The position numbers were made by a program, and so were the translations under genes. A model generated the notes under the pieces. That model was given only the letters and a program-made list of their open reading frames with translations, made no database searches and had not been told where the DNA came from. A stretch of DNA of 64,000 bases from contig NZ_JABBFZ010000002.1 in assembly GCF_012927125.1 (NCBI RefSeq), forward strand, positions 186,001-250,000, read 5' to 3'. This stretch comes from Paraburkholderia antibiotica. Lineage in GTDB: Bacteria > Pseudomonadota > Gammaproteobacteria > Burkholderiales > Burkholderiaceae. Below, in pieces: positions 43,719 through 53,398 of the stretch (positions within the stretch are counted from its first letter, which is position 1; each line of letters opens with the position of its first letter).

Positions 43719-44668
43719 ACGCACCCGACACCGCTCTCCCCACCGCATCGGACGACAGCACCTGCGGCAACAGCTACGACAGCGCCGCGCTCGGCTACAA
43801 CTTCGCGTATCTCGATGAGCAGACCAAGCGCATGCTGCGCCGCGCACTATTGAAAGCGATCGCGGTGCCCGGCTACCAGGTGCCGTTTGCATCGCGCGAA
43901 ATGCCGTTGCCGTTCGGCTGGGGCACCGGCGGCATCCAGGTGACGGCCGCGATCATCGGCAAGACGGACACGCTGAAGGTGATCGATCAGGGCTCCGACG
44001 AAACGACCAACGCGGTCAACATCCGCCGCTTCTTCGCGCGCACCACCGGCGTAACGACCACGCGGCATACCCGCGACGCGACGATCATCCAGACCCGTCA
44101 CCGGATTCCGGAAACGCCACTGACCGAGCGCCAGATTCTGGTCTATCAGGTGCCGATGCCCGAGCCGCTGTACCGGCTGGAACCGCGCGTCGCCGAATGC
44201 AGGAAGCTGCACGCGCTCGCCGATTACGGGCTGATCAGCGTGAAGCTCTACGAAGACATCGTGCATCACGGCAGCATCGCGACCACGTACGACTACCCGG
44301 TGATGGTCAATCATCGCTATCTGACTTCGCCGTCGCCGATTCCGAAGTTCGACAATCCGAAGATGCATATGAACCCCGCGCTGCAACTGTTCGGCGCGGG
44401 CCGCGAGCGGCGCATTCACGCGATTCCGCCTTATACGCCGGTGCGCAGCCTCGACTTCGACGATCATCCGTTCGAAGTGCAGAAGTGGCAGCATGCGTGC
44501 GCGCTGTGCGGCTCGACGCAGAGCTTTCTCGACGAGATGATCGTCGACGATGCGGGCACGCGCATGTTCGTGTGCTCGGATAGCGACTACTGCCACGAGC
44601 AGCGCCGCGATGGCGAACCGCAACAACCATCGCCGCACACGAAGCAACGCGCAGGAGAATCCGCATGA
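43715..44668 (+). CDS. phnJ: C-P lyase, radical SAM subunit PhnJ
   Basis: This 317-residue protein cleaves the carbon-phosphorus bond of ribosyl-phosphonates. The four key Cys are Cys262, Cys265, Cys287 and Cys293, with spacings 3-22-6 identical to Cys241/244/266/272 of E. coli PhnJ. Iron-sulfur and catalytic thiol positions are therefore intact. FNP-type motifs include GYNFAYLDEQTKRM and YPVMVNHRYL. It overlaps phnI and phnK by four bases each. Confidence 0.95.
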   Translation: MNAPDTALPTASDDSTCGNSYDSAALGYNFAYLDEQTKRMLRRALLKAIAVPGYQVPFASREMPLPFGWGTGGIQVTAAIIGKTDTLKVIDQGSDETTNAVNIRRFFARTTGVTTTRHTRDATIIQTRHRIPETPLTERQILVYQVPMPEPLYRLEPRVAECRKLHALADYGLISVKLYEDIVHHGSIATTYDYPVMVNHRYLTSPSPIPKFDNPKMHMNPALQLFGAGRERRIHAIPPYTPVRSLDFDDHPFEVQKWQHACALCGSTQSFLDEMIVDDAGTRMFVCSDSDYCHEQRRDGEPQQPSPHTKQRAGESA

Positions 44669-45435
44669 CGCCGCTGCTCAGCGCACGCGCGCTCACCCGA
44701 CAGTTCGGCGGCCGCAACGGTTGCCGCAACGTGAGCTTCGATCTGTATCCGGGCGAGGTGCTGTGCATCGTCGGCGAGTCCGGATCGGGCAAGACCACGC
44801 TGCTCAATACGCTCGCGTTGAAAATGGAAGCCGATAGCGGCTCGCTGCACTACACCGCGTCGCACGGCGAGGTGCTCGATCTGCGCGCGCTGTCCGAGCC
44901 GCGCCGCCGTCTGCTGATGCGCACCGAGTGGGGCTTCGTGCAGCAGAATCCGCGCGACGGTCTGCGCAGCGGCGTGTCGGCCGGTGCGAATATCGGCGAA
45001 CCGTTGATGGCGGTCGGCGCGCGTCACTACGGCGAGATTCGCCGCAGCGCGACGCAATGGATGGAGCGCGTCGAACTCGATCCGACGCGTATCGACGAAT
45101 TTCCCGCCGCGTTTTCCGGCGGCATGCAGCAGCGTCTGCAGATCGCGCGCAATCTCGTCACCGGTCCGCGCCTCGTGTTCATGGACGAGCCGACCGCCGG
45201 CCTCGATGTATCCGTGCAGGCGCGGCTGCTCGATCTGCTGCGCACGCTGACCTCGACGCTGCATCTGTCGGTGCTGATCGTTACGCACGATATCGGCGTC
45301 GCGCGTCTGCTCGCGCATCGGCTGATGGTGATGCAGGCGGGCGAAGTCGTCGAAGCGGGTCTGACCGATCAGGTGCTCGACGATCCGCAGCATCCGTACA
45401 CGCAAACGCTGGTTTCCTCGGTTCTGCCGGTTTGA
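44665..45435 (+). CDS. phnK: C-P lyase ABC-type ATPase PhnK
   Basis: This 256-residue ABC protein has Walker [10 protein letters not shown] (about 38-46), signature [15 protein letters not shown], Walker [13 protein letters not shown] and the switch His in IVTHD. PhnK binds the PhnGHIJ core as an ATPase and is not a transporter. It overlaps phnJ by four bases. Confidence 0.93.
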   Translation: MTPLLSARALTRQFGGRNGCRNVSFDLYPGEVLCIVGESGSGKTTLLNTLALKMEADSGSLHYTASHGEVLDLRALSEPRRRLLMRTEWGFVQQNPRDGLRSGVSAGANIGEPLMAVGARHYGEIRRSATQWMERVELDPTRIDEFPAAFSGGMQQRLQIARNLVTGPRLVFMDEPTAGLDVSVQARLLDLLRTLTSTLHLSVLIVTHDIGVARLLAHRLMVMQAGEVVEAGLTDQVLDDPQHPYTQTLVSSVLPV

Positions 45436-45443
45436 GGCTCACA

Positions 45444-46247
45444 ATGCGCTCCATGGACACAGGAATTGATGCATACGCCGACACGCGCATCGACGCACGC
45501 CCCAGCGCCCGCGCGTTCGCCGACAATGCGGCGCTGATGCTGCGCGCGGCCGGCATCGGCAAAACCTTCACGCTGCACGGCCAGGGCGGCGTGAGGATCG
45601 AAGCGCTCGCTGACGTGTCGCTCGACGTCGAGCGCGGCGAATGCGTGGTGCTGGTCGGGCCGTCGGGCGCGGGCAAGAGCACGCTGCTGCGCTGCCTGTA
45701 CGGCAACTATCTGGCGAGCACCGGCTCGATCGAGATTCGCGATACCGGCGCGCGCGGCGAGCCCGTCGCGCTGACCGGCGCCGAGGCACGCGACGTGCTA
45801 CGTCTGCGCCGCGACGTGGTCGGCTACGTGAGCCAGTTCTTGCGGGTGATTCCGCGCGTGGCGACGCTCGCGCTGGTGGCCGAACCGCTGCTCTCGCGCG
45901 GCGTCGCCGCCGTGGATGCAGAGGAGCGCGCCGCTGCGCTGCTCGCTCGCCTGAACGTGCCGCAGCGGCTGTGGACGCTTGCGCCCGCCACGTTTTCGGG
46001 CGGCGAACAGCAGCGCGTGAATATCGCGCGCGGCTTGATCGCGGAGCATCCGCTGCTGCTGCTCGACGAACCGACTGCATCGCTGGATGCGGAGAATCGC
46101 GACGCGGTCGCCGATCTGATCGTCGAGGCGCGCGAGCGCGGCGCGGCGATCGTCGGCATCTTTCACGACGAAGCGACGCGCAACAAGGTCGCGACCCGGC
46201 GCGTGGAACTGCGGCCGCTGCAAAACGCCGCTACAAAACACCATTAA
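45444..46247 (+). CDS. phnL: C-P lyase ABC-type ATPase PhnL
   Basis: This 267-residue ABC protein has Walker [10 protein letters not shown], signature [14 protein letters not shown], Walker [13 protein letters not shown] and the switch His in IFHDE. It assists PhnI in forming the ribose-phosphonate and acts with PhnK on the core complex. The first 30 residues precede the ABC core, so the second Met at 45453 could also be the start. Confidence 0.92.
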   Translation: MRSMDTGIDAYADTRIDARPSARAFADNAALMLRAAGIGKTFTLHGQGGVRIEALADVSLDVERGECVVLVGPSGAGKSTLLRCLYGNYLASTGSIEIRDTGARGEPVALTGAEARDVLRLRRDVVGYVSQFLRVIPRVATLALVAEPLLSRGVAAVDAEERAAALLARLNVPQRLWTLAPATFSGGEQQRVNIARGLIAEHPLLLLDEPTASLDAENRDAVADLIVEARERGAAIVGIFHDEATRNKVATRRVELRPLQNAATKHH

Positions 46248-46296
46248 GCAACGCCACTACAACGCAGCAACGACGAAGCCACTACGGAGCAAGGCG

Positions 46297-47430
46297 ATGT
46301 TGATCAGCAACGCTCGCATCGTGACGCGAGACGAAGTATTCATCGGCACGGTACGCGTGGAAGACGGCGCGATTCGCGACGTCGAACGCGGTACGAGTCT
46401 GGCGCGCGACGCCGAAGACTGGGACGGCGACTATCTGCTGCCCGGTCTGATCGAACTGCATACGGACAACCTGGAGAAGCATCTGGTGCCGCGCCCGGGT
46501 GTGGAGTGGAACACCGACGCCGCCTTCGTGATTCACGACGCGCAGGTCGCCGCCGCCGGCATTACGACCGTGTTCGACGCGCTCGCGATCGGCTCGCGCT
46601 CGAACGTCGGGCTGCGTAATCGCGACGTGCAGACACAATGCGCCGATTCGCTGCTGCGGCTGTCCGCGCGCCGCCTGCTGCGCGCCGAGCACTTTCTGCA
46701 TCTGCGCTGCGAGATCGCGACCGCCGACGTGGTCGAGCTATTCGATTCGCTGTGCGCGCATCCGCTGTTGCGGCTCGCGTCGGTGATGGACCATACGCCG
46801 GGCCAGCGGCAATGGCACGACCGCGAACAATGGCGTCGCTATCAGGAACGCAACGGCAAGATGAGCGACGAGCGTGTCGCCACCGCGCTCGCCGAACTCG
46901 CGGTCGAACAGGAGCGTTACGCGGATGCGCATCGCCGCGACATCGTCGCGCGTTGCGAGCGGCTCGGCATTCCGGTCGCGAGTCACGACGACACGCTGAT
47001 CGAGCACGTCGAACAGGCGAAGGCCGAAGGCATCGTGCTCGCCGAATTTCCGACCACCCGCATCGCCGCCGCGGCCGCGCGCGAGCACGGCATCGCGACG
47101 ATCATGGGTGCGCCGAACATCGTGCGCGGCGGCTCGCACTCGGGCAACGTGTCGGCACTCGAACTCGCGCGCGCGGATCTGCTCGACATCCTGTCGTCGG
47201 ATTACGTGCCGTCGAGTCTGCTGACCGCGGTGTTCGAACTCGTCGAAAAGGCGGGCTGGACGCTGCCGCGCGCGATGGCCACAGTGTCCGCCGAACCGGC
47301 ACGCACCGCTGGCCTCACCGATCGTGGCGCGATCGAGCCCGGCCTGCGCGCGGACTTCGTGCGCGTAACGCTGCTCGACCGGTTGCCGGTGCCGCGCGCG
47401 ACTTATCGGGGTGGTGTGCGGATCGTGTGA
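46297..47430 (+). CDS. phnM: Alpha-D-ribose 1-methylphosphonate 5-triphosphate diphosphatase PhnM
   Basis: This 377-residue amidohydrolase-superfamily enzyme has the metal-binding PGLIELHTDNLEKH (about 49-62), SVMDHTPGQRQWHD, VASHDDTLIEHV and the C-terminal DRGAIEPGLRADFV. It removes pyrophosphate before PhnJ acts. It lies 49 bp after phnL. No phnCDE transporter, phnO or phnP is found in this locus. Confidence 0.94.
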   Translation: MLISNARIVTRDEVFIGTVRVEDGAIRDVERGTSLARDAEDWDGDYLLPGLIELHTDNLEKHLVPRPGVEWNTDAAFVIHDAQVAAAGITTVFDALAIGSRSNVGLRNRDVQTQCADSLLRLSARRLLRAEHFLHLRCEIATADVVELFDSLCAHPLLRLASVMDHTPGQRQWHDREQWRRYQERNGKMSDERVATALAELAVEQERYADAHRRDIVARCERLGIPVASHDDTLIEHVEQAKAEGIVLAEFPTTRIAAAAAREHGIATIMGAPNIVRGGSHSGNVSALELARADLLDILSSDYVPSSLLTAVFELVEKAGWTLPRAMATVSAEPARTAGLTDRGAIEPGLRADFVRVTLLDRLPVPRATYRGGVRIV

Positions 47431-47502
47431 GCGGAGCGTGCGGCGTGCGCCTGGTGGGCGATTCGCGTGAATCCCGTGCGCGCCGCCGTCAACAGCAACG
47501 CG

Positions 47503-49350
47503 TCAGGCCGTCGGCTCCGCCTCGTGCCCTTCGATCGCGTCCTGTGCGGCACGCGCATCGGCGAGACTCGCGCGCGCCGCCTGCCCTGCCGCCTGGGCCT
47601 CGGCCTGCGCTTCGAGGCGCGCCGCGAGCACGTCGCGATAACGCAAATACGCGCAGCGTCCCCCCGATTTCGCGGCGTACATCGCCGCGTCGGCGTTCAG
47701 CAGCAGCTCCTCGGCATTGCCGCTGTCGTGCGGGAATTCGCTGATGCCGATACTCGCGCCGACCGTCATGCTGTTGCCGTCGAGCGTCAGCGTTTCGTTG
47801 AGCGCATCCATGATGAGCGTGGCAATAGTGGGCGTAACGTCCGCCGCGCGCGCGCCTTCGAGCAGCACGATGAACTCGTCGCCGCCGAGCCGCGCGACCA
47901 CGTCGGCGGCATTCAGCACGTCCTTCAGCCGGCGCGCGACCGCCACCAATACCTTGTCGCCGACCGAGTGACCAAACTGGTCGTTGATCTGCTTGAAGCG
48001 GTCGAGGTCGACGAACAGCACCGCGAGCCCTTCGTCGCGGCGCCGGGCATCGTCGATCGCGCTTTCGAGCTTCTCCATGAACAGCATGCGATTCGGCAGG
48101 CCCGTCAGCACGTCGTGCGTCGCCAGATGCGCGAGCTCGCTCTGCTTGCTGTGCAGCGCATCCATCTGCGCGCGGATTTCGCGGCGCAGACGCTCGAAGC
48201 AGCGGGCGAGCACGCCGATTTCGTCGGTACGCTTCAGCGGCAACGTGTGCATCGCGTGCTCGGCGAACAGGTGGGTCGCCGCATGCGCGAGCAGATGCAG
48301 CGGCTTGGTCAACGCGCGCGCGAACAGGATCGCCAGCAGCACCGATAGCGCGCTGAACACCAGCACCATGCGGATGATCCGCGTGCCGAGCTGATTCGCG
48401 CCGGCCAGCACGTCTTCGAGCGGCTTCGCGAGACCGAGCACGATGAAGCGATTGCCCTCGGAGCCGCCGAACGGCCGGCGCACGAACGCGAGCACGTGAC
48501 CGTCCGCCTGGCGTGGCAGAGCGAGTCCGTTGACCAGCACCTCGGCCTGCTTCTGCTCGAACAGCGGCTTCGTTACCGGGAAGCTGTCCTGCATTAGCAC
48601 ACGCCGGCCGCGATCGAAACCGAAGGTCTTCGACGCGTCCGGATGCACGAGGAAATCCCCCCACTCGTTTGCCAGGTACACCTGATGATCGCTCGGCAGA
48701 TCGCTTTGCAAACGCCGCAGCATGCCGGCCAGATCGATGTCGATCACGACCACACCGACCACCGTGCCGTGCGTGTCGGCGATCGGCGTGCCGAGACGCA
48801 GCGTCGGCTTGCCTTGCGCCGCGTGCGTGCCGTATTCGTGATTGACCGTAATCGGCGACGTATAGATGCGGCCTGGAGAAAACGCGAGTGTCTCGAAGAC
48901 GTACGGAAACTGCGCCTTTTCCTGCAGATCGTTGCTTTCGACGCGCACGAGGCCGTCGCGGTCGCGATCGAAACGGATCAGTTCGAGCCCATGATGCTGG
49001 CGCGTGATCAGCCGCACCTGCAGATATTCCGGGTGGTGCAGCATGAAGCTCGAATACACCTGCGCGAGGCGCTCGCGTCCGACGTTCGGGCCGATGCCGT
49101 CGTCGGTCAGCGCAACGCTCACCGACGACGGCATCGTCGCGAGCACGAGCGCATCGGACGCGACGTCGTCGATCGACACCGCGATGCGCTGGCCGAGCAG
49201 CTCGGTCGAGGTCAGCAGGCTGTGCTCGGCTTCGTTGACGAGCATCGTGCGGTTCGCGCGATACGCGTAATAGCCGGTGGCGCCCGACGCCAGCACGCCG
49301 ATGCACGCGAGCAGCACGGACAGCTTGAGGGTCAGGCCACGGCGGAACAT
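47503..49350 (-). CDS. Cache-HAMP-GGDEF diguanylate cyclase
   Basis: This 615-residue protein has a transmembrane helix at about 7-29, a large periplasmic Cache-type sensor (about 35-320, VVGVVVIDIDLAGML), a second helix at about 327-347 and a HAMP linker (about 347-400). The GGDEF domain (about 420-585) has an intact RLGGDEF motif near 488. It is predicted to make c-di-GMP in response to a periplasmic signal. Its start codon overlaps the stop of a PotD-like binding protein gene (TGATG), so the two are made together and the binding protein may present the ligand. The Ala-rich C-terminal tail is beyond the domain. Confidence 0.9.
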   Translation of the reverse strand: MFRRGLTLKLSVLLACIGVLASGATGYYAYRANRTMLVNEAEHSLLTSTELLGQRIAVSIDDVASDALVLATMPSSVSVALTDDGIGPNVGRERLAQVYSSFMLHHPEYLQVRLITRQHHGLELIRFDRDRDGLVRVESNDLQEKAQFPYVFETLAFSPGRIYTSPITVNHEYGTHAAQGKPTLRLGTPIADTHGTVVGVVVIDIDLAGMLRRLQSDLPSDHQVYLANEWGDFLVHPDASKTFGFDRGRRVLMQDSFPVTKPLFEQKQAEVLVNGLALPRQADGHVLAFVRRPFGGSEGNRFIVLGLAKPLEDVLAGANQLGTRIIRMVLVFSALSVLLAILFARALTKPLHLLAHAATHLFAEHAMHTLPLKRTDEIGVLARCFERLRREIRAQMDALHSKQSELAHLATHDVLTGLPNRMLFMEKLESAIDDARRRDEGLAVLFVDLDRFKQINDQFGHSVGDKVLVAVARRLKDVLNAADVVARLGGDEFIVLLEGARAADVTPTIATLIMDALNETLTLDGNSMTVGASIGISEFPHDSGNAEELLLNADAAMYAAKSGGRCAYLRYRDVLAARLEAQAEAQAAGQAARASLADARAAQDAIEGHEAEPTA

Positions 49351-50594
49351 CAGAAGCGCTCCGAACGGTCGCCCGACACGATCCGCTCCCACAGGTCCTC
49401 GCGCCGTTGAATGTTCTCGACCGGACCGATCCACACGATGTGCGCGTTGGCGTTGCTTTCGGCGGACTCCGTGAGCGTATTCGCGAGCCCCTGGCGCTGC
49501 GTGAGCAGCACGCTCACGCCCGGCTCCAGCATGTAGTTGATCCACTCAAGCGCGAGCGGCCTGTCGCTCGCCGCGCGCGTCATCGACCAGCAGTCGAGCC
49601 ATGCCAGCGCGCCTTCGTCCGGAATCACGTAGCCGACGTCCGCGCCCGCGCGCCGCAGCAACTGCACCTGTTGCGTGCCGTAGTTGCCGAACATCAGCGC
49701 GACCTTGTGCTGGATGAAGAACGCGGTCGCCTCCTCGGGCAACGTGTAATAGGTCAGCAGGTTGCGACGCAACTCGACGAGCTTGTGGGCAATCTCGCGC
49801 ATTTGCGTGGGGTCGAGCTGGAACGGATGCCGATAGCCGAGCGCGAGCGCGGTGAACGAGAAGTTGTGCTGCGCGCTGTTGAAGTCGAGCACCTTGCCGC
49901 GATAACGCGGGTTCCAGAGTTCGCGCATCGAATGCGGCGCGACCGGAATCTGCTTGCGATCGTAGATGAGCCCCATCGACGAATACGTAAACGGAATTGC
50001 GTACACCTTGCCATCCGACGTCAGCCCGTCGATCGAGCCGAGCGCCTGGAAGCGCGGCAACTGCCTGCGGGTGTTCGGCAGACTCGCGAGATCGAGCGGC
50101 GCGAGCAGATTCGCCTGGGTATAGCGGCGGATTTCGGCGGTGTTGGCCGCGAGCACGTCGAACGGCGGCTCGCCTTTGCTATGCATCTGCGCCCACAGTG
50201 CCTCGTCGGAGTCGACCAGCGTGACCTCGACCTTCGCGCCGTAACGCGTTTCGAAGGTCTTCACGACGTCGGGGTCCGCATAGCCGGGCCACGCGAGCAC
50301 GCGCAGGACTTTTTCGGCAGCGACGGCGGGTGTCGCCGCGCCCGACAGCGCGCAAACCACTACGCCGAGCAGCACAGTTAAAACGGCGTGCAAAACCGAC
50401 GGCAAAACAGCGGCTGAAATCGCCCGAAAAACGCCGGCTCCCAAAACAGACTCCTTTGAAACGCCCGACAAAAAACCGCGCAAAACACGACGATTCAATA
50501 AATGGGCACGCGCCGGCACACCGGCGCCCGTCATCCGCCGCTTAAAAGCCTGTTGACAACAATCGGGTTCATCCGCCGTCGACATCGTGTGCAT
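49350..50594 (-). CDS. Periplasmic spermidine/putrescine-type solute-binding protein
   Basis: This 414-residue protein has a long N-terminal leader with a hydrophobic export segment ending VVAALSGAATPAVAA-like before EKVLRVLAWPGYADPDVV. The mature part is a PotD-type extracellular binding fold (YGAKVEVTLVDSDEALWAQM; FDVLAANTAEIRRY; ALAWLDCWSMTR; EWINYMLEP). No ABC permease or ATPase genes adjoin it. Instead the next, overlapping gene is a diguanylate cyclase, so a sensory role like NspS is more likely than transport. The start is uncertain: GTG 50603, ATG 50594, ATG 50585 and ATG 50534 are in frame. Confidence 0.82.
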   Translation of the reverse strand: MHTMSTADEPDCCQQAFKRRMTGAGVPARAHLLNRRVLRGFLSGVSKESVLGAGVFRAISAAVLPSVLHAVLTVLLGVVVCALSGAATPAVAAEKVLRVLAWPGYADPDVVKTFETRYGAKVEVTLVDSDEALWAQMHSKGEPPFDVLAANTAEIRRYTQANLLAPLDLASLPNTRRQLPRFQALGSIDGLTSDGKVYAIPFTYSSMGLIYDRKQIPVAPHSMRELWNPRYRGKVLDFNSAQHNFSFTALALGYRHPFQLDPTQMREIAHKLVELRRNLLTYYTLPEEATAFFIQHKVALMFGNYGTQQVQLLRRAGADVGYVIPDEGALAWLDCWSMTRAASDRPLALEWINYMLEPGVSVLLTQRQGLANTLTESAESNANAHIVWIGPVENIQRREDLWERIVSGDRSERF

Positions 50595-51231
50595 GGCTAA
50601 CACCGTTTAGCAGAAGGCCTTTGAGCGAGCGCAACACGCGCCTTTAATCTCGAGGGTGTTCAGCGACATTCATCAGACCGATACGCCGGTTGCGCGACGA
50701 TCGGTGGCGAACGCAAGGAGCATCGATAATAGCGCCAAAGCATTCGATTTTTACTGCGGGCCGGAACGACCGCGCAAAAATATCCGATCTGGTAACAACG
50801 GGTAATGCAACGATTCGCAATAGTTCGGCTGACGCCGTTAAATAACGGCAATTGATGCGCGATCTTTAACCGCCAGTGTCCTTTTTAAACGGATGCCCCA
50901 CCTAATGTTGCAAGCCGCACCAATCGCCGAACGATAATCGCGCCGCATCGCGCTTATTCATCGCCCATTAATTACAATCCGATTACGCAAAGACTACCGG
51001 GCGTGTACGATCCGATAACACCGGTTTGCGGAGACTGAAGCGTTAGAAGCGGACCTCTTGCGCCATCCGGTGTTTTACTAGCTTCCCAATTTTTTTGAAC
51101 TGTTAAGCTTGGCGCGCGTTGCAGGCCACCCGGTTTGCAGCTGAACCAGAGCCCGTCGCGAGTCGCACCGGGCATCCCGTGGCGGTACCACCGCAGCGGG
51201 TGAAATTGAACTACACCGAGGAGTAAAAACA
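50595..51231. other. Long AT-rich leader region upstream of argT
   Basis: This 637-bp divergent gap is visibly richer in A+T than its neighbours. It contains the palindrome GCCGTTAAATAACGGC at 50834-50849. Inverted arms AACACCGG (51017-51024) and CCGGTGTT (51067-51074) are followed by a T7 run at 51090-51096, and the argT ribosome-binding site GAGGAG lies at 51219-51224. The layout would suit a long structured 5' leader. No known riboswitch class was recognised. Confidence 0.5.
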
Positions 51232-52014
51232 GTGAAAAAACTGCTAGCGGCTTTGACGGTTGCTCTGCTTGCCACCGTCTCGATTGGCGCACACGCTAAA
51301 GATTGGTCGACTATCCGCTTTGGCGTTGATGCCAGCTATCCCCCGTTCGAGTCGAAAGGCGCGGACGGCAAGCTCGTTGGCTTCGATATCGACCTCGGCA
51401 ATGAAATCTGCAAGCGCGTGGGTGCGAAGTGCGTGTGGATCGAAAACGACTTCGACGGCATGATTCCGGCACTGAAGGCCAAGAAGTTCGACGGCGTGCT
51501 GTCGTCGATGTCGATGACGCCGCAACGCGCCGAACAGATCGCCTTCTCGGACAAGCTGTTCAACACGCCGACGCGCCTCGTCGCGAAGAAGGGTTCGGGC
51601 CTGCTGCCGACGGCCGACTCGCTGAAGGGCAAGACGGTCGGCGTCGAACAGGGCACGATCCAGGAAACCTACGCGAAGACCTACTGGGAGCCGAAGGGCA
51701 CCAAGGTCGTGCCGTATCAGAACCAGGACCAGGTCTACGCGGATCTGATCTCGGGTCGTCTGGACGCGGCGCTGCAGGACGCGGTGCAGGCTGAACAGGG
51801 CTTCCTGAAGACGCCGCGCGGTACGGGCTTCGACTTCGCCGGCAAGGATCTGGTCGACGTGAAGATCCTCGGCAACGGCGCGGGCATCGGCATGCGCAAG
51901 GAAGACGCCGATCTGAAGGCGAAGGTCGACAAGGCGATCGCCGACATGATCAAGGACGGCACCTACAAGAAGATCGAACAGAAGTACTTCGACTTCGACG
52001 TGTACGGCGGCTAA
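51232..52014 (+). CDS. argT: Lysine/arginine/ornithine-type ABC substrate-binding protein
   Basis: This 260-residue family-3 periplasmic binding protein has a signal peptide at 1-22 (ending GAHA). The ArgT/HisJ features are YPPFESKGADGKLVGFDIDL, SSMSMTPQRAEQIAFSDKL, TVGVEQGTIQETY and the terminal KYFDFDVYGG. It captures basic amino acids for an ABC importer whose membrane genes are not in this window. It uses a GTG start with GAGGAG eight bases upstream and ends in a clear terminator. Confidence 0.9.
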   Translation: MKKLLAALTVALLATVSIGAHAKDWSTIRFGVDASYPPFESKGADGKLVGFDIDLGNEICKRVGAKCVWIENDFDGMIPALKAKKFDGVLSSMSMTPQRAEQIAFSDKLFNTPTRLVAKKGSGLLPTADSLKGKTVGVEQGTIQETYAKTYWEPKGTKVVPYQNQDQVYADLISGRLDAALQDAVQAEQGFLKTPRGTGFDFAGKDLVDVKILGNGAGIGMRKEDADLKAKVDKAIADMIKDGTYKKIEQKYFDFDVYGG

Positions 52015-52060
52015 ACCGCCAGGGTGCGCGCTCCGGCGCACCCGATGGTTGTGTCTGCAA

Positions 52061-52092
52061 CGGGCTCCGCAATGCGGGGCCCGTTCTGTTTT
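52061..52092 (+). terminator. Intrinsic terminator after argT
   Basis: The 10-bp arms CGGGCTCCGC (52061-52070) and GCGGGGCCCG (52074-52083) pair with one G-U around AAT, followed by TTCTGTTTT. A second GC hairpin (52022-52043) lies just upstream of it. Confidence 0.8.
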
Positions 52093-52282
52093 GGGCCGCG
52101 CTCCGCACTGCACCCGAGCCACATCGGCGGCCAGATCGGCTAAGATCGTACGACACGCGGAGCCCACGAGACACCTCCGCCGCACGTCGCCGGCCCGGCC
52201 ACCGCTCGCCGCGGCGCGCATCTTTCCCCTTGCAATCAACCACCTAGCGCGGCTCGCCCCATTGAGCCGCGAAGCCAAAATC

Positions 52283-53398
52283 ATGCAAACCCAGACCCAT
52301 CCGTTGATTGCCCCGTCGCTCGGCACCGCCCGCGATCTGACGAGTTTCCACTACGGCCCCGGCGGCGGACAGAAGATCTACATCCAGTCGTCGCTGCACG
52401 CGGACGAGTTGCCCGGCATGCTGGTGTCGTGGGCGCTGCGCCGTAAGCTTGCCGCGCTCGAAGCCGCCGGCAAGCTGCGTGGCGAAGTCGTGGTCGTACC
52501 GGTACCGAATCCGATCGGCTTGAATCAACACCTGCTGGGACAGATGCTGGGCCGCTTCGAAACCGGCAGCGCGCAGAACTTCAACCGCAATTTCCACGAC
52601 CTCGCGGCGCTCGTGCTGCCAGTCATCGAATCGCGTCTGACCGACGACATCGACGCGAACCGCAGCGCGATCCGCGCGGCGATGCGCGAAGCGCTCGATG
52701 CCCAGCAGCCGACCACCGAACTCGCGTCGCAACGCCTCGCGCTGCAAAAGCTGTCGTACGACGCCGACGTCGTGCTCGATCTGCACTGCGACTGGGAAGC
52801 CGCGATGCACCTGTACACGAATCCGGACCTGTGGCCCGAGGTCGAGCCGCTCGCGCGCTATCTGGACGCGAAGGCGTCGCTGCTCGCGCTGAACTCGGTC
52901 GGCAATCCGTTCGACGAGATTCACAGCTTCTGCTGGTCCGATCTGCGTGGCCGTTTCGGCGAGCGCTTCCCGATTCCGAACGGCGGGATCTCGGTGACGG
53001 TCGAGTTGCGCGGCCAGCGCGAAGTGTCGTACGAGTACGCGGAAAAGGATTCGCAGGCGATCATCGAGTATCTGACTTCGCGCGGCGTGATCGACGGCGA
53101 AGCCGCGCCGCTGCCGCCACTCGAATTTGCCGCGACGCCGCTCGCGGGCACCGAGCCGCTCGTCGCGCCGATCAGCGGCGTGCTCGTGTATCGCTGCGAA
53201 GTCGGCACCTGGGTGGACGTGGATCAGCCGATCGCGGACATCGTCGATCCGTTGACGGACCGTGTCGTCACGATCAAAAACAGCGTGGCCGGCGTGCTGT
53301 ACGCGCGGCATCTCGCGCGCTTCGCGACCGCCGGGCTCGAATTCGCGCGCGTGGCTGGCGCGACGGCGTTCCGCAGCGGTTCGCTGCTGAGCAACTGA
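52283..53398 (+). CDS. AstE/AspA-type zinc hydrolase (succinylglutamate desuccinylase/aspartoacylase family)
   Basis: This 371-residue protein has M14-like zinc-ligand motifs: SSLHADELPG (His39, Glu42) and the later VLDLHCDW (about His168). It also has VPNPIGLNQ and the C-terminal beta domain (LVAPISGVLVYRCEVGTWVDVDQPIADIVDP) that resembles a lipoyl-like fold. It probably hydrolyses an N-acyl amino acid in the cytosol. Its position after argT suggests an arginine- or ornithine-related substrate. The ATG at 52283 is chosen because the earlier in-frame extension is not domain-like. Confidence 0.85.
   Translation: MQTQTHPLIAPSLGTARDLTSFHYGPGGGQKIYIQSSLHADELPGMLVSWALRRKLAALEAAGKLRGEVVVVPVPNPIGLNQHLLGQMLGRFETGSAQNFNRNFHDLAALVLPVIESRLTDDIDANRSAIRAAMREALDAQQPTTELASQRLALQKLSYDADVVLDLHCDWEAAMHLYTNPDLWPEVEPLARYLDAKASLLALNSVGNPFDEIHSFCWSDLRGRFGERFPIPNGGISVTVELRGQREVSYEYAEKDSQAIIEYLTSRGVIDGEAAPLPPLEFAATPLAGTEPLVAPISGVLVYRCEVGTWVDVDQPIADIVDPLTDRVVTIKNSVAGVLYARHLARFATAGLEFARVAGATAFRSGSLLSN

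Noticed and set aside
50972..51292. Minus-strand 106-codon frame upstream of argT
   Set aside because: It overlaps the argT start and ribosome-binding site, has no domain, and lies in a region that looks like a 5' leader.
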